Positions 18,982 through 28,466 of a stretch of DNA of 64,000 bases are shown in pieces. This stretch comes from Halovibrio salipaludis (GTDB lineage Bacteria > Pseudomonadota > Gammaproteobacteria > Pseudomonadales > Oleiphilaceae). The stretch spans positions 930,001-994,000 of the forward strand of contig NZ_NSKD01000001.1 of NCBI RefSeq assembly GCF_002286965.1, in the 5' to 3' direction. Position numbers and translations under genes: made by a program. The notes under the pieces were generated by a model that worked only from the letters and a program-made list of their open reading frames with translations, did no database searches and was not told the origin of the DNA. Within the stretch, counting starts at the first letter, position 1. Each line of letters begins with the position of its first letter.

Positions 18982-19436
18982 GACACCAGCGAGGCCTGAC
19001 CCTTCTGGAAGTGCTGATCTCGGTTCTGCTGCTCTCGCTTGGGATCCTGGGGGTGGCCGGGCTCCAGCTGCACGCGCTGCGCTCGTCCACGGAGGCGGAC
19101 CTGCGCACCCAGGCCCGGCTGCACGTGCGCGACATGATCGAGCGGATCCGCATGACCCCGGAGGATCGCGAGGCGTTTGAGGTTACCGAAAACAGCTGCG
19201 CCGCGGACAGCCTCCCGGGGGGCAGCGGTTTCGTGGCGGCTGAGATCAACAACTGGTGCCGCACCGTCGCGAACGGTCTGCCCGGCGGGCGCGGCATGAT
19301 CAGTGTGGATGGCACCGATATCCGGGTGCAGGTGAGCTGGCTGGAGCGCGCGGCCCCGGATTCCCAGGATTTCAGTCAGGACGAGCGCGAGCGTACTGAG
19401 TACGGACTGGATGCAACCGTGCGGGAGAACGGCTGA
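18978..19436 (+). CDS. pilV: Type IV pilus minor pilin PilV
   Basis: A 152-residue prepilin with leader MRHQRG|LTLLEVLIS and the Glu at +5, a hydrophobic N-terminal helix, and the PilV pattern GLQLHALRSSTEADLRTQA followed by MIERIRM. Two cysteines (NSCAA, NNWCRT) probably pair. It overlaps fimT upstream and its stop overlaps the pilW start, indicating coupled translation. PilV is one of the minor pilins of the initiating tip complex. Confidence 0.92.
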   Translation: MRHQRGLTLLEVLISVLLLSLGILGVAGLQLHALRSSTEADLRTQARLHVRDMIERIRMTPEDREAFEVTENSCAADSLPGGSGFVAAEINNWCRTVANGLPGGRGMISVDGTDIRVQVSWLERAAPDSQDFSQDERERTEYGLDATVRENG

Positions 19437-20536
19437 TGCCCGGGGAGACTGGCAGCTTGAAAGCACAGGACGGCATGACCCTGGTGGAGGTCATGATCGC
19501 CATGGTCCTGGGGCTGCTGGTGCTGATGGCGATCGTCCAGATCTTCGTCGGCCAGCGCCAGACGTTTGCGCTGGCCGAGGCCACCAACCAGGTCCAGGAA
19601 ACCGGTCGGATCGCCATGGAGTTTCTGTCCCGGGCGGGGCGCAATACCGATTACTGGGGGTGTCTCCAGGATGCCTCCGGACTGGAGAGCAACCTCAATG
19701 CGGGCAACGGCCAGTCCGTGGCTTTTGATTTCAGCCACGGGCTGGGCGTCTACAGCGGCCCCATGGACGATATGGATGACCTCAATCCCGTGGCGGATTC
19801 GCATGTGCTGGTTTTCCGTGGCGCGGAAGGCGGCGATTCCGCCCGGGTGGATGCGACGGCCAGCAACAGTGGCGGCCTGAGGAGTGATTCCGGGCGCGAC
19901 CTGACGCGTTACTTCAAGCCCGGGGACCTGATGGTGGTCGCGGACTGCGGGGGTGGCGAGATCTTCCAGGCGACATCCGTGCAGCAGCACCAGGTCCGCC
20001 ACCAGCCGAGCGCCAATGTGACCCCCGGTAACCGCAACAACCAGCTGCAGACCGACCCGGGCGCCGGCGCCCGGATGATGGGCGTCAGCACCCAGCGCTT
20101 CTTCGTGGCCGAGCACGGTGAGGGCCGTTATTCACTGATGATCCAGGAGATCAGAGGGACTACTACCGGTGGAGGTCCGGGCGGTGGCGGTGGCACAACG
20201 GCTGAGCTCGGCCCGCCGCGCGAGGTGGTCTCCGGGGTGCGCGCCATGCGCGTACGGCTGGGCCTGGATACGGACGGTGATAACGCGGTTGATGCCTGGG
20301 AAGCGCCCCCTGCGCAGGGTGGCGATGAATCCGCTCTCGATGAGGCCATCGGGCTGCGCATCAGCCTTCTGGTGCGCTCTCCGGGCGGTGAAGTGACCGA
20401 AGAACCGCAGTCCTACTGCTTCCCGGCATGGCGGGACTGCACGGACAGCGGCGAAGGCCTGGTCAGTGCGCAGGACCGCCATCTCTATCGCGTGTACTCA
20501 ACGTCGATGACCATCCGCAACCGGCTGACGGAGTGA
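19436..20536 (+). CDS. pilW: Type IV pilus minor pilin PilW
   Basis: A 366-residue minor pilin. The prepilin cleavage site is DG|MTLVEVMIA with Glu at +5 after a 13-residue leader, then a long hydrophobic helix. NQVQETGRIAMEFLSRAGR is typical of PilW. There is a Gly-rich loop (about residues 243-252) encoded near 20160-20200. Two C-terminal cysteines (SYCFPAWRDC) could form a disulfide. It sits between pilV and pilX without gaps and works with PilV, PilX and PilY1 at the pilus tip. Confidence 0.92.
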   Translation: MPGETGSLKAQDGMTLVEVMIAMVLGLLVLMAIVQIFVGQRQTFALAEATNQVQETGRIAMEFLSRAGRNTDYWGCLQDASGLESNLNAGNGQSVAFDFSHGLGVYSGPMDDMDDLNPVADSHVLVFRGAEGGDSARVDATASNSGGLRSDSGRDLTRYFKPGDLMVVADCGGGEIFQATSVQQHQVRHQPSANVTPGNRNNQLQTDPGAGARMMGVSTQRFFVAEHGEGRYSLMIQEIRGTTTGGGPGGGGGTTAELGPPREVVSGVRAMRVRLGLDTDGDNAVDAWEAPPAQGGDESALDEAIGLRISLLVRSPGGEVTEEPQSYCFPAWRDCTDSGEGLVSAQDRHLYRVYSTSMTIRNRLTE

Positions 20537-20539
20537 GGT

Positions 20540-21097
20540 ATGCAGGCGAGCAGCGGAATGCAGCGGCAACAGGGCGCCACATTGATCATGACCCTGCTGG
20601 TGCTGCTGGTGGTGTCGCTGCTGGCGATCAGCAGCGCCGAAAGGGCCACCCTGCAGGATCGTATGGTGGGCAGCCAGCGGGATGCGGATATCGCCTTCGA
20701 GATGGCCGAGGACGCACTCAGTGAGGCGGAAACCCTGCTCGAAACCGGTCAGGTGACGCCCGCGGATTTCAGCACCCAGGGTCCCTTCTACAGCCAGGGT
20801 GAGGCCCCGGACCCCTTCGAGCATGCCACCTGGGAACCCGGTGGCGGCAGCCGCGAGGCCACGGCAACCCACAACCGCTGGGTGCAGGAATACAGCGACG
20901 CCACCATTCCCCGGTTCATCATCGAACGCATCGGGCGGATCGGTGACGGCGGCGAGGGCGGCGTTATGGTCGGTGGCCGACAGCAGCTGGCCGCCGGCGG
21001 GCAGATGGAAGGCTATCGGATCATCGTGCGCTCACGGGGCGCGACGGGACACAGTGACCGGATCCTTGAAGGCTATTTCGCGGCGGATCTGAGGTGA
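20540..21097 (+). CDS. pilX: Type IV pilus minor pilin PilX
   Basis: A 185-residue PilX-type protein. The N-terminus MQRQQGATLIMTLLVLLVVSLLA matches PilX, in which the usual Glu at +5 is not kept; the following AERATLQDRMVGSQRDADIAF is also PilX-like. The body is acidic. Its stop lies about 45 bp before the preferred pilY1 start. PilX promotes pilus aggregation and joins the tip complex with PilY1. Confidence 0.9.
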   Translation: MQASSGMQRQQGATLIMTLLVLLVVSLLAISSAERATLQDRMVGSQRDADIAFEMAEDALSEAETLLETGQVTPADFSTQGPFYSQGEAPDPFEHATWEPGGGSREATATHNRWVQEYSDATIPRFIIERIGRIGDGGEGGVMVGGRQQLAAGGQMEGYRIIVRSRGATGHSDRILEGYFAADLR

Positions 21098-21144
21098 TCC
21101 GGTCGCGTCGAACCCGGAAGAACAATGGGCAGGAGCAGGTAATC

Positions 21145-24100
21145 ATGGCGGTAACCGCAGTACGCGACAGAATCCTGACGTATCTGCTCGGAGTCAGTCT
21201 GCTGGTTCCGTTGGTGGCAGTGGGGGCGGAAAACAGTGGCTTTGCCCAGTCACCGCTGTTCCTGAATGAACCAGCGGCGGACAGCATGGCGTTTGTGCTG
21301 GATGATTCCGCCAGTGCGGATTTTGAGCTGCAGGTTCCCGGCACCCGGCAGGGGGCCCTGGAGAGGGATGGCTTCAGCCGCTGGCTGGGGGAGCTTCTGG
21401 ACGGCAGCGATGTGAATCTGTTCGAGTCGATCGCCCAGCCGCTGCTCCGCGACATCCGCTATGGTTACCTGTTCGAGCCGGGCCTGGCCGACACCTACGA
21501 CGGCCGCCGCATCAATCCGGAAATCCACGTCGTGCCTCCACTGGCGAAGTTCGGCTTCCTGCGCTCCGCAGCCTGGAACCCCCAGTTCTACAACCCCGGG
21601 GTGGATTACGAGCCCTGGCCCTACCCTGTTCCGGACGGAATGCACACAATGCCCCCGGCCAGCACCAGCGACCCGAAGCTGGACCCGCTGTATGGGCAAC
21701 GGATGAGCGAGATGCGCTCAGACAGCGGTTTCGCCAACTGGCTCAGGGATGGCGCTGATTTCCTCAGTGATGTGGAGTGCTTCCTGACCTCCTGGTTCAC
21801 CGACTGTGAGGCGGACCGGCCCATGCTCGATGTGCAGTATCGGCCCTTCACGGTATCCGGTGAGCTGCGTGATGCGGTCAAGGGGGTTCTGGACTCGGCG
21901 GGTTCCTCGATCAAGGAGAGCACGCTGGGCCTCAGTCCCGGCTCGACATTCCTTGACCGGAGTGCCTGTGAGATTGATGAATTCCGCAATGACTTCGGCA
22001 CCGTTGTGGGCGAAGAGACCCTGTTCAACCAGAACAGCGTCTGTATGCCGCATGTGCAGGCGAGTTACTACGTGCCCCAGAAGACCGGCTCCTACCGCTG
22101 GGAGGGCGACCTTTTCGGTGTTCTCGGAGAAGGGCAGTGCGGCAGCCGGCAGAGTGATGACTTTGTTGAGTTCATTGAGAACTTTGATCAGGAGGCACTG
22201 CGGTTCGAGGACGCGCAGGGCAACCAGTTCCCCGGGGCCCTGGCGCCTGACGGCACCTGCCTGCGGCGGGTGAATCTGAGCGATCCGGATGCCGTCCGGG
22301 ACTTTGTGCAGGAACGCTACGGCCGCACCTACGAGGAAGAGCTCCAGAACTTCGCCAACTGGTTCACCTACCACCGGCGCCGCCACCAGTCCCTGAGAGC
22401 GGCACTGGGGGAGACGGCGGTGCGGGTGGACAACCTGCGTGGGATGCCGGTGCTCACCAACAGCGCCTCCGGGGATCTGCCCCTGTACGACCTGCAGGAC
22501 CGTTCCGGGGACGGCGGGCTGGACCAGTTCCTGGCGCAGATCTACACGGGTTATAACGGCGCTACGGATGAGCGGACAGCGCCCCTGCGCAGCACCCTCA
22601 ATCACGTCGGGGAGCAGTTTGAGCGCAGCGACGACAATGCCCCTGTGACCGCCTCCTGCCAGCAGAACATCGCGGGCCTGTATTCGGACGGCTACAGCAC
22701 CGATGGCACGGTCAGTGCCGTGGGCAATGCCGATGGCGGCGCCGGTGAGCCCTTTTCCGACGGGGCCAGGGGAACCCTGGCCGACGTTGCCTGGAACTAT
22801 TACGACGAGCTTGAGGTCCCCGGCCTGGAAGACGGCAATGTACCGGTTCCCGATGCCTGCAGTGAGCGTAACCCCGCGGGCTGGCTGGACTGCAACCGCG
22901 ACCTCCACCTCAACACCTTCGGGGTGACCACCGGCCACCAGGGCGCCAATGTCTGGGGCTGGCCGATGCCCGGCACGGACGATGGCTATGAGCGGCGCAG
23001 GAATGCGCACCAACAGCCGCCCCAGTGGTGGCCGGTCTCCACGGATCGCCCGGGTGACAACCCCGGCAGCGCCGCCCAGCGGGATGATCTCTATCACGCT
23101 GCGGTCAATGGTTTCGGGGAGCTGTTCAGTGCGGATGATGCCGTGAACGCCGCCTCTTCGCTCAACAATGCCCTCAACCGCCCGAGCACTCTCAACGCCT
23201 GGGAGTCCGCCGCAACGCCCGAGGTGGTTGAGATCTCGCAGCGCGAAGGACTGGTCTACAGCGCCTCCTTCAACCCCCGTGACTGGGAAGGGCGACTGAC
23301 CGCCCGGCGCGCGGATCTCACCGCGACCGACAGTGATGACCCGCAGGACCAGGTCCTGGGGGAAGTCCTGTGGGATGCGGGCACGGTCCTGGATGAACGC
23401 GATCTCCAGAGCAACCCACGCACCATCCTCACGGCCGGTGCCGACGGGGAGCCCGTGGCGTTTGAGCCGGGCAATCTTGATCAGCTGCCCGATGAGGCGC
23501 GGGATGACCTGAAAGCCGGCGAAGCCACCGCCGAGGATCGCATTGCGTACCTGGCGGGCCGGCGCAGCCTTGAGGGTGAACGGTTCCGCGAGCGCGGCGG
23601 TCGTCTGGGCGATATTGTCCACTCGAATCCGGTCCATGTGGGCCGGCCTGCCATGGGGTGGCCGGACGAGGCGCCCTACGGCACAGCGGATGACCGCTAC
23701 TCGGATTACCTGGCTGACCAGCGGGACCGGGAGCGGACCATCTACGCGGGTGCCAATGACGGCATGCTGCACGCCTTTGATGGCACGCCGGACGAGTCCG
23801 GCGGCGGTGAGCGTTTCGCCTATATTCCGTCCTTCGCCTTTGATGGGGCCGAAAGCCGCGGTTTCAGCTATTTCACGTCACCGGAATACCAGCACCGCTA
23901 CAGTGTGGATCTGGCACCGGCGGTCTCCGATGCCCACATCCAGACGGATCCGGATGCCGGCAGTGAATGGCACTCGGTGCTGGTGGGCGGCATGCGCACC
24001 GGTGGCCGGGGTCTGTTCGCACTGGATGTCACGGATCCCGATGTGGCCAGTTCCGACTCGCCTGAGGACCTGCTCCTGTGGGAGTTCCAGCATCAGGACC

Positions 24101-25143
24101 TGGGGACCCTGAACAAGCCCGTGAACATCGTGCTCATGCCCTGGGATGACGGCCACGAGTGGGTGGCGGTATTCGGCAATGGCTATAACGCGCCCAGTGG
24201 CCGGTCCGGCGTCTTCATGCTGCGCCTGGAAGGGGGGCTGGACGGCGAATGGAGCGAGGGCACGGATTACCGCTTCATCGAGACCGGCGGCGATGGACTG
24301 CCGGGCGTGACCTCGGATGTGACACCGGTTGATACCGACCGTGACCGGGTACCGGACCGGCTCTATGCCAGCGACCGCGAGGGCCGCATCTGGGTGCTGG
24401 TGGAGAACAGTGGCAGCTGGGTTGCCAAAGACGAGCCCCTGTTCCGCGCCCCGGGAGGCCAGCCGATCACTACCGGCGTAACGGTGACCGGCAACCGCTT
24501 TGTGCCGGATGAGGACAGCAATGCCCCGAACCTGCTGGTGTTCTTCGGCACCGGCCAGTACCTGAGTACCGGCGATCTGGGCGACACCACCACCCAGTCC
24601 TTCTACGGGGTCTGGGACCATGGTGGCACGGGAATCAGCAGGGATCAGCTGCAGGCCCAGGATCTGACCGAATCCGTCGCCGGGCAGACCCGGACCCGCA
24701 GCCTCAGCGGCGATGACGTGGGCTGGGGCCGCAACCCCACCGACGACCACGGCTGGTACTTTGACTTTGATACCCGCATCGGTGAACGGGTGGTGGAGCG
24801 GCCCAGGCTGCGCAATGGTCAGCTGCGGTTCAACACCACCATACCGGAGACGGATCCCTGCTCGGCCGGTGGCAGCAGCTTCCGCATGTTCGTGGACCTG
24901 GACGGCTCCAACCCGGACGAGCCGAACGTGGATGAGGACAATGACGGCGAGCTCGAGGAAGAGCCCAACGCGGGCACCGAGCATGATGACGGCCTGCTCA
25001 GCGGTGGCAGTGACCTGCTGGACGTGCAGGTGGATAACGCCACGGACCAGGAAAAGGATGAGGAGACCCGGGTCACCCGGACCAGCGAACCCGCCATTCG
25101 GCGTGGCCGGCTGGGCTGGCAGGAGCTGGTCCGCCCGCGCTGA
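21145..25143 (+). CDS. pilY1: Type IV pilus tip adhesin/assembly factor PilY1
   Basis: A 1332-residue secreted protein with a signal peptide (LTYLLGVSLLVPLVAVGA). The C-terminal beta-propeller is recognisable from IYAGANDGMLHAFDGT, SVLVGGMRTGGRGLFALDV and LLVFFGTGQYL. A calcium loop of the PilY1 type is present at Asp1063-x-Asp1065-x-Asp1067-x3-Asp1071. The extreme C-terminus (about 1260-1310) is unusually rich in Asp and Glu. The start at 21145 has AGGAG nine bases upstream; a GTG at 21094 overlapping pilX is less likely. No clear von Willebrand A domain or downstream pilE is seen. It primes pilus extension and binds surfaces. Confidence 0.93.
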   Translation: MAVTAVRDRILTYLLGVSLLVPLVAVGAENSGFAQSPLFLNEPAADSMAFVLDDSASADFELQVPGTRQGALERDGFSRWLGELLDGSDVNLFESIAQPLLRDIRYGYLFEPGLADTYDGRRINPEIHVVPPLAKFGFLRSAAWNPQFYNPGVDYEPWPYPVPDGMHTMPPASTSDPKLDPLYGQRMSEMRSDSGFANWLRDGADFLSDVECFLTSWFTDCEADRPMLDVQYRPFTVSGELRDAVKGVLDSAGSSIKESTLGLSPGSTFLDRSACEIDEFRNDFGTVVGEETLFNQNSVCMPHVQASYYVPQKTGSYRWEGDLFGVLGEGQCGSRQSDDFVEFIENFDQEALRFEDAQGNQFPGALAPDGTCLRRVNLSDPDAVRDFVQERYGRTYEEELQNFANWFTYHRRRHQSLRAALGETAVRVDNLRGMPVLTNSASGDLPLYDLQDRSGDGGLDQFLAQIYTGYNGATDERTAPLRSTLNHVGEQFERSDDNAPVTASCQQNIAGLYSDGYSTDGTVSAVGNADGGAGEPFSDGARGTLADVAWNYYDELEVPGLEDGNVPVPDACSERNPAGWLDCNRDLHLNTFGVTTGHQGANVWGWPMPGTDDGYERRRNAHQQPPQWWPVSTDRPGDNPGSAAQRDDLYHAAVNGFGELFSADDAVNAASSLNNALNRPSTLNAWESAATPEVVEISQREGLVYSASFNPRDWEGRLTARRADLTATDSDDPQDQVLGEVLWDAGTVLDERDLQSNPRTILTAGADGEPVAFEPGNLDQLPDEARDDLKAGEATAEDRIAYLAGRRSLEGERFRERGGRLGDIVHSNPVHVGRPAMGWPDEAPYGTADDRYSDYLADQRDRERTIYAGANDGMLHAFDGTPDESGGGERFAYIPSFAFDGAESRGFSYFTSPEYQHRYSVDLAPAVSDAHIQTDPDAGSEWHSVLVGGMRTGGRGLFALDVTDPDVASSDSPEDLLLWEFQHQDLGTLNKPVNIVLMPWDDGHEWVAVFGNGYNAPSGRSGVFMLRLEGGLDGEWSEGTDYRFIETGGDGLPGVTSDVTPVDTDRDRVPDRLYASDREGRIWVLVENSGSWVAKDEPLFRAPGGQPITTGVTVTGNRFVPDEDSNAPNLLVFFGTGQYLSTGDLGDTTTQSFYGVWDHGGTGISRDQLQAQDLTESVAGQTRTRSLSGDDVGWGRNPTDDHGWYFDFDTRIGERVVERPRLRNGQLRFNTTIPETDPCSAGGSSFRMFVDLDGSNPDEPNVDEDNDGELEEEPNAGTEHDDGLLSGGSDLLDVQVDNATDQEKDEETRVTRTSEPAIRRGRLGWQELVRPR

Positions 25144-25146
25144 GCC

Positions 25147-26268
25147 TCAGCCGTAGCCCCAGAGCAGGGCCAGGTTCAGTGACGGCAGCATGTCCGGTAC
25201 CAGGGTGCTTTGGACGCGGTACTCCTCCACGCTGGTATCGCGCCGCAGTGGCCCCAGATAACGCTTGCCCTGGGCGTTGAACACCGCCTGGGCAATGGGT
25301 GAGCGCGGGCTGCGGCGCCTGTGGGTGACCAGCCCTGTCTCACCATTGGCCAGCTGCACCAGCACGCCCGGCGGGTAGGGGGTGAGCTGGTGGAACACCG
25401 CCTCATAGACAATCTGGTGGGGGTCCTCCGCCATGGATTCCAGGATCTCATCCATGGCGTGGTCCGCCCGGTAGCGGTTGCGGTAGGCGCGCTTGGTGAT
25501 CATGGCGGTATAGCGCTCCGCCAGGGACAGCACCTTGGCCTCCACCAGAAGCTCGCTGCCGCTCAGGCCCTGCGGGTAACCCGTTCCATCAAAACGCTCA
25601 TGGTGCTGCTCCACGATCCGTATCAGCACCTCCTGGTTGATGCCGGCCTTGCGCAGGGCGCTGGCACTGAGCTCCGGGTGTTTCTCGATCACCCGGCGCT
25701 GCTCGTCGGTCAGTTTCCGGTTGGAGTTGTTGAGCTTGTCCAGGTACGGCAGCAGGGTGATGTTCGCGCTCAGCGCGGCCTGAAGCAGCAGCAGGGTCCG
25801 GGTGTCGTCCAGTTCGAAGTGGTAGGCCGCCAGCCAGCAGATGATGGCGTAGAACAGGGTCTGCTCATAGGCCGTGGGCTCCACCGCATAGACGTGCACC
25901 AGGCCGATGCAGGCGTCCGCGTCCTGCTGGCACAGGCTCTGGATGCGCCGGGCCAGGTGTTCCAGGCGCTCACTGGCGCGGGCGTCCGCGTTCATGATCC
26001 GCTCCAGGGTCTGCTCCAGTTCGTAGAGCAGGATCGAATACTCGGCGAAGGGGCTGAAGCGTGGCGTGGTATCGTTCTTCTGGCGCTTCTCCGCCTGGCG
26101 CTGGGGCGGCTCGTACATGCCCCGTTCATAGAGCCGCTCAAGCTGCCATTCGTTCTGGATGACATACCCCTGGGCCACCAGCAGGTTGCCGGTCTCGTCA
26201 TAGACCGGCCAGGGCAGTGGCTTACCCACGGTTAGCAGCCCCGGAGCGAGCCGTACCAGATCGGACAT
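25147..26268 (-). CDS. HD-GYP-like protein lacking the HD dyad
   Basis: A 373-residue cytosolic protein related to cyclic-di-GMP phosphodiesterases. The distal half of the signature is kept (VEQHHERFDGTGYP, AKVLSLAERYTAMI), but the position where the HDIGK-type metal dyad should occur reads AALSANITLLPYLDK, so metal-dependent hydrolysis is doubtful. The N-terminus (GLLTVGKPLPWPVYDETGNLLVAQG) resembles the start domain of other HD-GYP proteins. It is convergent with pilY1 only 3 bp away. It may act as a cyclic-di-GMP-responsive or scaffold protein for motility. Confidence 0.8.
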   Translation of the reverse strand: MSDLVRLAPGLLTVGKPLPWPVYDETGNLLVAQGYVIQNEWQLERLYERGMYEPPQRQAEKRQKNDTTPRFSPFAEYSILLYELEQTLERIMNADARASERLEHLARRIQSLCQQDADACIGLVHVYAVEPTAYEQTLFYAIICWLAAYHFELDDTRTLLLLQAALSANITLLPYLDKLNNSNRKLTDEQRRVIEKHPELSASALRKAGINQEVLIRIVEQHHERFDGTGYPQGLSGSELLVEAKVLSLAERYTAMITKRAYRNRYRADHAMDEILESMAEDPHQIVYEAVFHQLTPYPPGVLVQLANGETGLVTHRRRSPRSPIAQAVFNAQGKRYLGPLRRDTSVEEYRVQSTLVPDMLPSLNLALLWGYG

Positions 26269-26341
26269 CGAATACCTCGTCGGAATACGTCAGGTGTGAC
26301 AATAAAGCACAGAGGCAATAAAGCACAGACCGGCGCTGGAA

Positions 26342-27814
26342 TCACGCCTCACAGGTTGGCCGGGTTCTCAGTCTCAGCCAAGCCCGGATCCGGCGTGACA
26401 GGGCATCCACCCCGATGTTGAGCAGGGCCGTGATCAGGATCAGCACCATGGCCCGGTCAAAACGGATCTCCTGGATCGCCCCTTCCACGTAGAAGCCCAG
26501 TGTGGTGATGCCGAGAATGCCCAGGATGGCCGTCTCGCGCATGATGATCTCCCAGCGGTAGAACAGGAACGCCAGGAAGGGCGGGTAGACCCGGGGCACC
26601 AGCTCCCAGGCATAGCGGTTGAAGCCGGTGGGCGCCCCCTTGCGCAGGGGCACCTCATCGCTCATGCGCCCGACCAGGTGGCCGATGATGCCACCGTTGT
26701 GCAGGGCCAGCGCCACCACTGCCGGCAGCATGGACGGGCCCCAGAGCTGGAGCAGGATGTAGGCCAGCATGTACTCGGGCGTGGAACGGGCAATGACCAG
26801 CAGCACATGGCCGCTGGTGCGCCGCACCGGGCCGCCGAAGTGGGTGGCGATCAGCGGGAAGGCCAGCAGCGCCAGAACTCCGGTGGCCACCAGCGCCATC
26901 TGGGTCAGCAGCAGCGTGTTCCAGATGCCGGGCAGGGCCTGGTTGGCCAGTATGTCCATCAGCCAGGGCTGGAACCCCTCCCAGCCCTCGCCGTTGCGCA
27001 GCGGGTGGGGCACGATGTCCTCGGTGAAGAAACGCGTCACGTTCCCCCACATGATGGGCATTCCCTCGCCCAGGAAGAAGGGCGCTGCCACCAGGTAGAC
27101 CGGCACCAGGCGTGGCCGGAGCCAGAGCCGCATGGTGGCGATCAGCACGTAGAACACCAGCAGCAGCGCACCCACCTGGGAGTAGAACCCCTGGGCAAAG
27201 GCGGCCTCGAGGTGGAATCCCAGTGTGGGCAGCCCGATGAACCCGAGGATCGCCGAGGAGCGCAGCCCGCACTCCAGCCGGTAGGCCGTGTAGGTCCGCA
27301 GGTGCGGCCAGGCCTCGGGCACCTGGGTGAACAGGTAGCGCGCCATACGGCCGCTGCCTTTCGGGATGGCGCGCGCCGGCAGCGGGTCGGCCTCGTCGAT
27401 GATCTCCGAGTACACCTTGGCGAAGATGCCCGCGAAGGGGATGGCAATGGCCAGAACGCCCGAAAGCGGGTGAATCCCGAGGCACTGAAGAAAGATCAGC
27501 GCCCAGAAGATCTCATGGATGGAGCGGATAAAGGCACAGAAGACCCGGATCAGGCGTGAACTGAACAGGGTCGTGAGGAAGAAGCCCGCAACGGCGCCGA
27601 GTGCGACGCCCGTGAAGGCGTAGGCAATGGTCCGCGTGAAGGCGGTCAGCAGCGCGTCCGTCGCCGTCAGATCCGGTGTCAGCAGCCCCTTGAGCAGTCG
27701 CTGGAGCTCCTGCCAAGGGTTCAGGGTGGTGACCGCCAGGTCCGCGAAGGGCAGGCAGGCCAGGGCGATGCCGATGAAGGTGAGCGTGACGACGCCGGTT
27801 CGGGATCGAAGCAT
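26342..27814 (-). CDS. PhnE-type ABC permease, two permease domains fused; predicted selenium oxyanion importer
   Basis: A 490-residue inner-membrane protein made of two MetI-like permease domains in one chain, whereas PhnE is usually a single-domain protein of about 260-290 residues. EAA-type loops are visible near EIIDEADPLPARAIPKGSG in the first half and the RYAWELVPRV region in the second. It starts 2 bp after the ATPase gene and is last in the order binding protein-ATPase-permease. The location beside selenosugar, C-Se and SelD genes argues for selenate or selenite transport rather than phosphonate; the specificity is inferred. Confidence 0.85.
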   Translation of the reverse strand: MLRSRTGVVTLTFIGIALACLPFADLAVTTLNPWQELQRLLKGLLTPDLTATDALLTAFTRTIAYAFTGVALGAVAGFFLTTLFSSRLIRVFCAFIRSIHEIFWALIFLQCLGIHPLSGVLAIAIPFAGIFAKVYSEIIDEADPLPARAIPKGSGRMARYLFTQVPEAWPHLRTYTAYRLECGLRSSAILGFIGLPTLGFHLEAAFAQGFYSQVGALLLVFYVLIATMRLWLRPRLVPVYLVAAPFFLGEGMPIMWGNVTRFFTEDIVPHPLRNGEGWEGFQPWLMDILANQALPGIWNTLLLTQMALVATGVLALLAFPLIATHFGGPVRRTSGHVLLVIARSTPEYMLAYILLQLWGPSMLPAVVALALHNGGIIGHLVGRMSDEVPLRKGAPTGFNRYAWELVPRVYPPFLAFLFYRWEIIMRETAILGILGITTLGFYVEGAIQEIRFDRAMVLILITALLNIGVDALSRRIRAWLRLRTRPTCEA

Positions 27815-27815
27815 G

Positions 27816-28466
27816 TCAGTACAGTGGCTGCAGATCGGCGGTGGTCAGGCGGCTGCTGGGCTCATCCAGCGCGATGTGGCCGTCCTGGATACCGATCACA
27901 CGGTCCGAATACGCCAGTGCCAGGTCCACATCGTGCAACGCGATGACCGAGGTGGGGTAGTCCTGTGTCAGCGCGTCCATGACGCGGCGGGCCAGGGGGC
28001 CATCCAGCGCGGATACCGGCTCGTCCGCCAGCAGCATGTCACCCTGCTGGTAGAGTGCCCGCGCTACGGCGGTACGCTGGCGCTGGCCTCCGGAGAGTTC
28101 GCCGGCCGGTTCGCGCAGCTTGTCCGCCAGTCCCAGCGTCTCCAGGATCGCGTGCACCTCCTGCCGGGGTTTTCTCAGTGGCAGCAACAGGTTCAGCAGG
28201 CTGTAGAAGATGGAATGGCGGTCCAGCTGCCCCATGTAGACGTTGTGGAACACCGAGAGGGTATCCACCAGACCCAGCTCCTGTGGCAGGAAGGCCGTTT
28301 TCGGCCCCGCCTCGTCATACAGCAGGCTCAGCAGCGTCGACTTCCCGGCGCCACTGCGCCCTACCAGCGCTACCCGCTGGCCGGGCGCCAGACTGAGCGT
28401 GAGCGGGCCCAGGACCCGCTCGCCGCCATAACTCGCCGAGAGATTGCTGACGTCCAGTCCTGCCAT
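27816..28466 (-). CDS. ABC transporter ATP-binding subunit (PhnC-like) of the predicted selenium importer
   Basis: A 216-residue ATPase with Walker A GRSGAGKS (36-43), signature LSGGQRQR, Walker B MLLADEPVSALD and the switch His in ALHDVDLAL. It is shorter than typical PhnC (about 250 residues) with a compact Q-loop region (FLPQELGLVDTLSV). Its start overlaps the stop of the binding-protein gene and its stop is 1 bp from the permease start, so the three are one translation-coupled operon. Confidence 0.92.
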   Translation of the reverse strand: MAGLDVSNLSASYGGERVLGPLTLSLAPGQRVALVGRSGAGKSTLLSLLYDEAGPKTAFLPQELGLVDTLSVFHNVYMGQLDRHSIFYSLLNLLLPLRKPRQEVHAILETLGLADKLREPAGELSGGQRQRTAVARALYQQGDMLLADEPVSALDGPLARRVMDALTQDYPTSVIALHDVDLALAYSDRVIGIQDGHIALDEPSSRLTTADLQPLY

